Shown here: one piece after another, positions 36,466 to 45,860 of the stretch | How the letters are laid out: every line of letters starts with the position of its first letter | Numbering within the stretch: position 1 is the first letter of the stretch | Assembly: GCA_916613615.1 (NCBI GenBank) | Contig: OU744721.1 | Span: forward strand, 83,023,060-83,087,059 | DNA: 64,000 nt | DNA from: Steromphala cineraria | Taxonomy: Eukaryota; Mollusca; Gastropoda; Trochida; Trochidae | Reading direction: 5' to 3' | The notes under the pieces: generated by a model | What the model saw: only the letters and a program-made list of their open reading frames with translations | The model's database searches: none | Told to the model about the DNA's origin: nothing | Made by a program: the position numbers and the translations under genes

Positions 36466-37616
36466 GTTCTTGTTAATGAAACATTGTAAATGAATGTTTG
36501 CTATTATGTTCTTGTAACATTTCAGCTTAATTTAGAGACATAACATTTAATGACACTCGTGAGTCGGTCGTTTATGTGTATTTGGAAAAGTGCAGCAGCC
36601 ATTGGATACAGTAAAGGAGAAGAATTATTGGCTTATGTGCGTGTGGATTGAACAAATATTGAAGAAGTCTCCATCTTTAGATCGAGAGAAGTATCATCAT
36701 CAGAGTAAGGTCAATGAGTTTTTCGTTTTAAAACATTCAATGCATGTCATTTTCATTAAAACTTATGTACAACTTTTGAACAAAAAAGAGTGGTTTGGAG
36801 ATATGTTGATACACATTAGTTTTGATTAGAAGAAAAAGAAGTTTAAAATCATGTACTGTGCTGTAACACTTATTGGTCGATTATTTATGCACATTTTCAG
36901 CAGTGCGGCTGTTTTTGAAGACACAGAGACAGATTGACACATGGATAGGGAAAGTAATTTATGTGTGAAATTGGTTCTTTTGTTGTTTGTCAATTAGTTA
37001 AGAAGAAATAGAAAATTCAATGAGTTGGAGATGTCATGATCTAAAGCAGAGAGTTTACATACGAATCGGGTTTAAACCTGGAACCAATTTGGATGAAGCA
37101 CATTTAAAACAGGTCGCAGTACTAATATGCTGTGAGTGTTTACTTATGTCAATTTCAAAAGATATTTAAAGTTGCAGTTCTTGTTAATGAAACATTGGAA
37201 ATTAATGTTTGCTTTTATGTTCTTGTAACATTTCAGCTAAATTTAGAGACATAACATTTAATGACACTCGTGAGTCGGTCGTTTATGTGTATTTGGAAAA
37301 GTGCAGCAGCCATTGGATACAGTAAAGGAGAAGAATTATTGGCTTCTGTGCGTGTGGAATGAACAAATATTAAGAAGTCTTCATCTTTAGATCGAGAGAA
37401 CTATCGTCATCAGAGTAAGGTCCATGAGTTTTTCGTTTTAAAACATTCAATGCATGTCACTTTCATTAAAACTTATGTACAATGTTTGAACATAAAAAAG
37501 TGGTTTGGAGATATGTTGATACACATTAGATTTGATTAGAAGAAAAAGAAGTTTAAAATCACGTATTGTGCTATAACACAAAGTCTTATTGGTCGATTAT
37601 TTATGCACATTTTCAG

Positions 37617-37847
37617 CAGTGCGGCTGTTTTTGAAGACACAGAGACAGATTGGCACATGGATAGGGAAAGTAATGTATGTGTGGAATCTGTTCTTTTGTT
37701 GTTTGTCAATATGTTACGAAGAAATGGAAAATGCAATGAGTTTGAGATGTCATGATCTAAAGCAGAAAGTTTACATACGAATCGGGTTTAAACCTGGAAC
37801 CAATTTGGATGAAGCACATTTAAAACAGGTCGCAGTACTAATATGCT
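37617..37847 (+). other. exon-like segment C, open in this unit
   Basis: After TTTATGCACATTTTCAG, a 231-nt segment is open in one frame from a phase-1 start (CA GTG CGG CTG) to a phase-1 end (TGC T|GTGAGT). It contains VRLFLKTQRQIG, EEMENAMSLRCHDL and IRIGFKPGTNLDEAHLKQVA, with the look of a beta strand, a helix and a strand. The equivalent segments near 39749-39979 and 42588-42818 are also open; in most other units TGTTACG is AGTTAAG, giving a stop. Unknown family. It may be a fossil exon. Confidence 0.35.
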
Positions 37848-37952
37848 GTGAGTGTTTACTTATGTCAATTTCAAAAGATATTTAAAGTTGCAGTTCTTGT
37901 TAATGAAATATTGGAAATTAATGTTTGCTTTTATGTACTTGTAACATTTCAG

Positions 37953-38131
37953 CTAAATTTAGAGACATAACATTTAATGACACTCGTGAGTCGGTCGTTT
38001 ATGTGTATTTGGAAAAGTGCAGCAGCCATTGGATACAGTAAAGAAGAACAATTATAGGCTTTTGTGCGTGTGGAATGAGCAAATATTGAAGAAGTCTTCA
38101 TCTTGAGATCGAGAGAACTATCGTCATCAGA
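37953..38131 (+). other. exon-like segment B (frameshifted)
   Basis: Follows a 105-nt GTGAGT...TTTCAG spacer. The phase-1 frame reads KFRDITFNDTRESVVYVYLEK and then fails; after a one-base shift a second frame continues DTVKEKNYWLLCVW...LDRENYRHQ to a GTAAGG donor-like site. The length is 179 nt, one base short of the 180 needed for symmetrical phase-1 splicing. The same shift is seen in every unit I checked. At 43640-43788 a diverged edge copy stays open through RESVVYVYLER. Confidence 0.35.
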
Positions 38132-38289
38132 GTAAGGTCCATGAGTTTTTCGTTTTAAAACATTCAATGCATGTCACTTTCATTAAAAGTTATGTCCAAC
38201 TTTTGAACACAAAAGAGAGGTTTGGCGATATGTTGATACACATTAGATTTGAATAGAAGAAAAAGAAGTTTAAAATCACGTATTGTACT

Positions 38290-41200
38290 ATAACACTTAT
38301 TGGTCGATTATTTATGCACATTTTCAGCAGTGCGGCTGTTTTTGGAGACACAGAGACAGATTGACACATGGATAGGGAAAGTAATGTATGTGTGGAATCT
38401 GTTCTTTTGTTGTTTGTCAATTAGTTAAGAAGAAATGGAAAATGCAATGAGTTGGAGATGTCATGATCTAAACCAGAGATGTTACATACGAATCGGGTTT
38501 AAACCTGGAACCAATTTGGATGAAGCACATTTAAAACAGGTCGCAGTACGTATATGTTGTGATTGTTTACTTATGTTAATTTCAAAAGATATTTAAAGTT
38601 GCAGTTCTTGTTAATGAAATATTGGAAATGAATGTTTGCTTTTATGTACTTGTAACATTTCAGCTATATTTAGAGACATAACATTTAATGACACTCGTGA
38701 GTCCTTTATGTGTATTTGGAAAAGTGCAGCAGCCATTGAATACAGTAAAGGAGAAGAATACTTGGCTTCTGAGCGTGTGGAATGAGCAAATATTGAAGAA
38801 GTCTTCATCTTTAGATCGAGAGAACTATCGTAATCAGAGTAAGGTCCATGAGTTTTTCGTTCTAAAACATTCAATGCATGTCACTTTCATTAAAACTTAT
38901 GTACAATGTTTGAACAAAAGAGATGTTTGGAGATATGTTGATACACAACAGATTTGATTAGAAGAAAAAGAAGTTTAAAATCACGTATTGTGCTATAACA
39001 CTTATGGGTCGATTATTTATGCACATTTTCAGCAGTGCGGCTGTTTTTGGAGACACAGAGACAGATTGACACATGGATAGGGAAAGTAATGTATGTGTGG
39101 AATCTGTTCTTTTGTTGTTTGTCAATTAGTTAAGAAGAAATGGAAAATGCAATGAGTTGGAGATGTCATGATCTAAACCAGAGATGTTACATACGAATCG
39201 GGTTTAAACCTGGAACCAATTTGGATGAAGCACATTTAAAACAGGTCGCAGTACGTATATGTTGTGATTGTTTACTTATGTTAATTTCAAAAGATATTTA
39301 AAGTTGCAGTTCTTGTTAATGAAATATTGGAAATGAATGTTTGCTTTTATGTACTTGTAACATTTCAGCTATATTTAGAGACATAACATTTAATGACACT
39401 CGTGAGTCGGTCGTTTATGTGTATTTGGAAAAGTGCAGCAGCCATTGGATACAGAACAGGAGAAGAATTATTGGCTTCTGTGCGTGTGGAATGAACAAAT
39501 ATTAAGAAGTCTTCATCTTTAGATCGAGAGAACTATCGTCATCAGAGTAAGGTCCATGAGTTTTTCGTTTTAAAACATTCAATGCATGTCACTTTCATTA
39601 AAACTTATGTACAATGTTTGAACATAAAAAAGTGGTTTGGAGATATGTTGATACACATTAGATTTGATTAGAAGAAAAAGAAGTTTAAAATCACGTATTG
39701 TGCTATAACACAAAGTCTTAGTGGTCGATTATTTATGCACATTTTCAGCAGTGCGGCTGTTTTTGAAGACACAGAGACAGATTGGCACATGGATAGGGAA
39801 AGTAATGTATGTGTGGAATCTGTTATTTTGTTGTTTGTCAATATGTTACGAAGAAATGGAAAATGCAATGAGTTTGAGATGTCATGATCTAAAGCAGAAA
39901 GTTTACATACGAATCAGGTTTAAACCTGGAACCAATTTGGATGAAGCACATTTAAAACAGGTCGCAGTACTTATATGTTGTGAGTGTTTACTTACGTAAA
40001 TTTCAAAAGATATTTAAAGTTGCAGTTCTTGTTAATGAAACATTGGAAATGAATGTTTGATTTTATGTACTTGTAACATTTCAGCTATATTTAGAGACAT
40101 AACATTTAATGACACTCGTGAGTCGGTCGTTTATGTGTATTTGGAAAAGTTCAGCAGCCACTGGATACAGTAAAGAAGAAGAACTATTAGCTTCTGTGCG
40201 TGTGGAATGAACAAATATTAATAAGTCTTCATCTTTAGATCGAGAGAACTATCGTCATCAGAGTAAGGTCGATGAGTTTTTCGTTCTAAAACATTCAATG
40301 CATGTCACTTTCATTAAAACTTATGTACAACTTTTGACCAAAATAGAGAGGTTTGGAGATATGTTGATACACATTAGATTTGATTAGAAGAAAAAGAAGT
40401 TTAAAATCACGTTTTGTGCTAGAACACTTATTGGTCGATTATTTATGCACATTTTCAGCAGTGCGGCTGTTTTTGGAGACACAGAGACAGATTGACACAT
40501 GGATAGGGAAAGTAATGTATGTGTGGAATCTGTTCTTTTGTTGTTTGTCAATAAGTTAAGAAGAAATGGAAAATGCAATGAGTTTGAGATGTCATGATCT
40601 AAAGCAGAGAGTTTACATACGAATCAGGTTTAAACCTGGAACCAATTTGGATGGAGCACATTCTAAACAGGTCGCAGTACTAATATGCTGTGAGTGTTTA
40701 CTTATGTTAATTTCAAAAGATATTTAAAGTTGCAGTTCTTGTTAATGAAACATTGGAAATTAATGTTTGCTTTTATGTTCTTGTAACATTTCAGCTAAAT
40801 TTAGAGACATAACATTTAATGACACTCGTGAGTCGGTCGTTTATGTGTATTTGGAAAAGTGCAGCAGCCATTGGATACAGTAAAGGAGAAGAATTATTGG
40901 CTTCTGTGCCTGTGGAATGAACAAATATTAAGAAGTCTTTATCTTTAGATCGAGAGAACTATCGTAATCAGAGTAAGGTCCATGAGTTTTTCGTTCTAAA
41001 ACATTCAATGCATGTCACTTTCATTAAAACTTATGTACAATGTTTGAACAAAAGAGATGTTTGGAGATATGTTGATACACAACAGATTTGATTAGAAGAA
41101 AAAGAAGTTTAAAATCACGTATTGTGCTATAACACTTATGGGTCGATTATTTATGCACATTTTCAGCAGTGCGGCTGTTTTTGGAGACACAGAGACAGAT

Positions 41201-43560
41201 TGACACATGGATAGGGAAAGTAATGTATGTGTGGAATCTGTTCTTTTGTTGTTTGTCAATTAGTTAAGAAGAAATGGAAAATGCAATGAGTTGGAGATGT
41301 CATGATCTAAACCAGAGATGTAACATACGAATCGGGTTTAAACCTGGAACCAATTTGGATGAAGCACATTTAAAACAGGTCGCAGTACGTATATGTTGTG
41401 ATTGTTTACTTATGTTAATTTCAAAAGATATTTAAAGTTGCAGTTCTTGTTAATGAAATATTGGAAATGAATGTTTGCTTTTATGTACTTGTAACATTTC
41501 AGCTATATTTAGAGACATAACATTTAATGACACTCGTGAGTCCTTTATGTGTATTTGGAAAAGTGCAGCAGCCATTGAATACAGTAAAGGAGAAGAATAC
41601 TTGGCTTCTGAGCGTGTGGAATGAGCAAATATTGAAGAAGTCTTCATCTTTAGATCGAGAGAACTATCGTAATCAGAGTAAGGTCCATGAGTTTTTCGTT
41701 CTAAAACATTCAATGCATGTCACTTTCATTAAAACTTATGTACAATGTTTGAACAAAAGAGATGTTTGGAGATATGTTGATACACAACAGATTTGATTAG
41801 AAGAAAAAGAAGTTTAAAATCACGTATTGTGCTATAACACTTATGGGTCGATTATTTATGCACATTTTCAGCAGTGCGGCTGTTTTTGAAGACACAGAGA
41901 CAGATTGGCACATGGATAGGGAAAGTAATGTATGTGTGGAATCTGTTATTTTGTTGTTTGTCAATTAGTTAAAAAGAAATGGAAAATGCAATGAGTTGGA
42001 GATGTCATGATCTAAAGCAGAGAGTTTACATACGAATCGGGTTTAAATCTGGAACCAATTTGGATGAAGCACATTTAAAACAGGTCGCAGTACTTATTTG
42101 TTGTGAGTGTTTACTTATGTTAATTTCAAAAGATATTTAAAGTTGCAGTTCTTGTTAATGAAACATTGGAAATGAATGTTTGCTATTATGTTCTTGTAAC
42201 ATTTCAGCTTAATTTAGAGACATAACATTTAATGACACTCGTGAGTCGGTCGTTTATGTGTATTTGGAAAAGTGCAGCAGCCATTGGATACAGAACAGGA
42301 GAAGAATTATTGGCTTCTGTGCGTGTGGAATGAACAAATATTAAGAAGTCTTCATCTTTAGATCGAGAGAACTATCGTCATCAGAGTAAGGTCCATGAGT
42401 TTTTCGTTTTAAAACATTCAATGCATGTCACTTTCATTAAAACTTATGTACAATGTTTGAACATAAAAAAGTGGTTTGGAGATATGTTGATACACATTAG
42501 ATTTGATTAGAAGAAAAAGAAGTTTAAAATCACGTATTGTGCAATAACACAAAGTCTTATTGGTCGATTATTTATGCACATTTTCAGCAGTGCGGCTGTT
42601 TTTGAAGACACAGAGACAGATTGGCACATGGATAGGGAAAGTAATGTATGTGTGGAATCTGTTATTTTGTTGTTTGTCAATATGTTGCGAAGAAATGGAA
42701 AATGCAATGAGTTTGAGATGTCATGATCTAAAGCAGAAAGTTTACATACGAATCAGGTTTAAACCTGGAACCAATTTGGATGAAGCACATTTAAAACAGG
42801 TCGCAGTACTTATATGTTGTGAGTGTTTACTTACGTAAATTTCAAAAGATATTTAAAGTTGCAGTTCTTGTTAATGAAACATTGGAAATGAATGTTTGAT
42901 TTTATGTACTTGTAACATTTCAGCTATATTTAGATACATAACATTTAATGACACTCGTGAGTCGGTCGTTTATGTGTATTTGGAAAAGTTCAGCAGCCAC
43001 TGGATACAGTAAAGAAGAAGAACTATTAGCTTCTGTGCGTGTGGAATGAACAAATATTAATAAGTCTTCATCTTTAGATCGAGAGAACTATCGTCATCAG
43101 AGTAAGGTCGATGAGTTTTTCGTTCTCAAACATTCAATGCATGTCACTTTCATTAAAACTTATGTACAACTTTTGACCAAAATAAAGAGGTTTGGAGATA
43201 TGTTGATACACATTAGATTTGATTAGAAGAAAAAGAAGTTTAAAATCACGTTTTGTGCTATAACACTTATTGGTCGATTATTTATGCACATTTTCAGCAG
43301 TGCGGCTGTTTTTGGAGACACAGAGACAGATTGACACATGGATAGGGAAAGTAATGTATGTGTGGAATCTGTTCTTTTGTTGTTTGTCAATAAGTTAAGA
43401 AGAAATGGAAAATGCAATGAGTTGGAGATGTCATGATCTAAAGCAGAGAGTTTACATACGAATCAGGTTTAAACCTGGAACCAATTTGGATGGAGCACAT
43501 TTAAAACAGGTTGCAGTACTAATAAGATGTGAGTGTTTACTAATATTAATTTCAAAAGAT
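38290..43560. repeat. four-unit (2839 bp) higher-order duplication inside the array
   Basis: Matched segments at 38611-38957 and 41450-41796, 39668-39868 and 42507-42707, and 40384-40578 and 43223-43417 are all 2839 bp apart and nearly identical, including shared private indels such as GAGTCCTTTATG. This indicates unequal exchange of a four-unit block, later than the original amplification. Confidence 0.75.
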
Positions 43561-43640
43561 ATATGAAATTGCAGTTCTTGTTAATGAAACATTGGAAATG
43601 AATGTTTGCTTTTATGTACTTGTAACATTTCAGCTAGGTT

Positions 43641-43800
43641 TCGAGATATGATATTTTATGACACTCGCGAGTCGGTCGTTTATGTGTATTTGGAAAGAAT
43701 TGGCAGGTATTGGAGGAGAAGAATAATTGGCTTCTGTACGTGTCGAATTAACAAGATATTGAAGAGGTCTTCATCTTTACATCGGTAGAAGTAATGTCAT
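43641..43800. repeat. degenerate right-edge unit of the array
   Basis: Starts like the exon-B segment (CAGCTAGGTTTCGAGATATGATATTTTATGACACTCGCGAGTCGGTCG) and continues to GAAGAGGTCTTCATCTTTACATCG, then diverges. A short deletion removes the frameshifted part, leaving a longer open frame (43606-43788). Confidence 0.75.
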
Positions 43801-44028
43801 GTTATGTGCATTTTTAAAAAGTTTGTAAATTTGAATGGTACAAATATAAAGTTTTAAATTATACATTGAATACGTGTCACTGTAATTATACATTGCTCCA
43901 TTGAGAATTTTTTCCCACGTAGAAAAAGACAAATTAGAAGCAAGTGCTTTGTTTTTATTGTAAGAGAACGCCGTTACGTTGTAGATACATAAAAATATTG
44001 GTAATCAAATATTACACCAACCATGTTA

Positions 44029-44234
44029 TAGCAATTGCATTTGGAGCGAAAAAGGAGAGCTACAGAGAAACTTTTGGATCATTGGAAGAAATAAAATATG
44101 TGTCTTGCTGTATGTCAATGAAATTTGGCAATATTTTAAGATTTGGAGAATTAACTGATTTAATAGTCAAATCCCGACACAATGATACTAAAAAAATTAA
44201 ACAGTTATTTAAAGAATTTCTTCTTACTGTTTAA
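44029..44234 (+). CDS. possible terminal coding exon downstream of the array (uncertain)
   Basis: After CAACCATGTTATAG, a frame starting in phase 1 (CA ATT GCA TTT) stays open to TAA at 44232-44234. It contains AFGAKKESYRETFG, MSMKFGNILRFGELTDLI and KKIKQLFKEFLLTV, a balanced composition unlike AT-random frames. The phase equals that of the exon-like segments of the array, so it could be the last exon of the ancestral gene. The acceptor is poor in pyrimidines and no clear AATAAA follows. Unknown product. Confidence 0.25.
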
Positions 44235-44450
44235 CACTTATGAAAATGGAAGAATGGTTAACAATTACATTATTTGTACGCATATAATTAATTTAGATAA
44301 TTATTTATTTATTAACCAATTAAATCATCTTATATTCAGGTTAAGAAGTTGCTATTTATTTCACCAATAGCAATGCATGAGTTATTATTCTTATCGAGCA
44401 AATAACACTTTAAAAAAAAATTGAGTGCTATAGGCCTACTTGAATTAGAA

Positions 44451-44611
44451 GATAAATAGTTGCGTTTGTAAAATTTCCGGGATTCATTGTTATTCAACAC
44501 CCGCAAATTTAGTTTAAAACCGACGGCGTTAGCCGGAGGTTTTAAACGCTTAAATTTGCGGGTGTTGAATAACAATGAATCCCGGAAATTTTACAAACGC
44601 AACTATTTATC
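44451..44611. repeat. perfect 61-bp inverted repeat (hairpin)
   Basis: Left arm GATAAATAGTTGCGTTTGTA... matches the inverse of ...CAAACGCAACTATTTATC over 61 bases without mismatch. In copy 1 (9226-9387) the left arm carries one extra T. Confidence 0.9.
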
Positions 44612-45312
44612 GATATTGTAACATGACCGTTAGTTATAAGCATTTTAAGAGCGAACTTTATTTTTGCGTAGGGAACTCTGAGTTGAAAGCATCTAACGAC
44701 TGATCCATTATTGTTATAGGTGTTCGCAGCTACAAAGAAGAAGGAATTCCCAGTGTTATAGACATTAAAATAGTGTTCTAATATTGCAAACCAGTTGCAC
44801 TCATAACGGTGAGATCATATAGTTTTCACTGTGAAATTTACGATAGAGAAAACAGTTATATAATTCATGAACCAACAGGAACAAACCCGTCTGATAAAAT
44901 ATCTTAAACTCGCCTAGACCATTGTGACGGTGACGCGATCACTATGACGTCATAACCGTTGGCCTTTGTGACGTCGTGCCATGGGAACGGCATTCGAAAG
45001 AAACCGGCCGCATGGCTCAAGGCGGCAAATTAGGAGAAACTTAGCCAATTAAGAAAGTTTGGTTACATAAAACTAAAGCAAATAGAAAAGGATTTTTGGC
45101 ATCTACGGGAATGCGCAAGTTAGAAAATGACAGCAACAACAGTAAAATGTGAATCGGTCGCGAATATTGGGAGAATCAGAACATTTTAATGTTGAGGTGG
45201 ACCAAATAATGTATCCTTTCGCGGTGATTCGCCTCAGCCAATTTGCGGGTGTTCATTGCCATTTAACACTGGCAAATTCTTCAAATCAACCAATCAGAAA
45301 CGAGTATTTACC

Positions 45313-45578
45313 CAGTCTAAGTAAACCTAGCCTCACTATTATCCGTTACACTGCTATACTGAGTCTAGAGAGGCTTGGTTGAGAGTCGCGTCAGCCCACG
45401 TGACCAAGTTGACCAATCAGAACTGATCTTACCAAGCCACAATTGTGTGCCTTCGCACGTATAACGTTGGAGGGTCATAGGTCGCAGAAAGGTCGGCTGA
45501 CGCGACCCTCAACCAGACCTTTCTAGACTCAGTATAGCAGTGTAACGGATAAAAGTGAGGCTAGGTTTACTTAGACTG
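45313..45578. mobile_element. 266-bp MITE with about 90-bp inverted repeats and 9-bp target duplication
   Basis: Begins CAGTCTAAGTAAACCTAGCC and ends with its inverse. The ends pair for about 90 bp with a few mismatches (one A/T at position 26, then a few more inside). GTATTTACC occurs at 45304-45312 and 45579-45587, and once at the matching point of the uninterrupted copy (about 10080). A reading with CCAG...CTGG ends and a 7-bp TATTTAC duplication is also possible. Long TIRs and a 9-bp duplication suggest a Mutator-like non-autonomous element. Confidence 0.9.
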
Positions 45579-45603
45579 GTATTTACCGAAGTCATGTTAC
45601 AAT

Positions 45604-45860
45604 GTAAAATGACTAAGTCAATGCTATCCGTCTTACAGATCGCAGCGCAACCAAGATTCGGGACCAGCTGTCGAGTTAGAGCCAAGTTATTTGTCGCTTA
45701 CAACATTAATAAAATCATATTAAATTCTTTACTACATATTTTAATTACATGAATAAAAATCTAATTTGATACATCTATGATAGCTTACCTTTGTAGTTTT
45801 TTGTGATGTCAATTTCCAATGTCCCCCATGTTTTCCCTGATATAAGCGTCACTTACAAAA
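45604..45860 (+). promoter_or_regulatory. presumed COPS3 promoter and 5' UTR
   Basis: Only 257 bp lie between the 887-bp repeat and the COPS3 ATG. No TATA box is evident; a CRE-like TGATGTCA occurs near 45805. The transcription start cannot be placed from sequence alone. Confidence 0.4.

Larger units (their letters stand above)
30661..43640. repeat. tandem array, 18 units of about 710 bp
   Basis: The anchor ATTCAATGCATG recurs 18 times, at about 31054, 31760, 32470, 33181, 33890, 34603, 35314 (CATTCAATG), 36024, 36735, 37445, 38162, 38869, 39577, 40293, 41003, 41708, 42416 and 43132. Spacing is 705-717 bp; the 716-717 values reflect a small insertion (ACAAAGTCTTA) in three units. Units differ at a modest fraction of positions. 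Two segments per unit resemble exons: a 231-nt segment after TTATGCACATTTTCAG ending before GTGAGT, and a 179-nt segment after TTGTAACATTTCAG ending before GTAAGG, separated by a 105-nt intron-like spacer and with compatible phases. Most units carry stops or a shared frameshift, so I call it a repeat and not a gene. Confidence 0.95.
44443..45603. repeat. 887-bp dispersed repeat, copy 2, split by a MITE
   Basis: Near-identical to 9218-10105, same orientation, interrupted at GTATTTACC by a 266-bp insertion (45313-45578). Its opening hairpin has perfect 61-bp arms (44451-44511 and 44551-44611) around a 39-nt loop. It ends about 258 bp upstream of the COPS3 start codon. Confidence 0.9.

Noticed and set aside
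30661..43640. The many 60-98-residue frames in the array as individual small genes, or the array as a CRISPR
   Set aside because: They are the same few windows of the 710-bp unit repeated; unit length and lack of short repeat-spacer structure exclude CRISPR.
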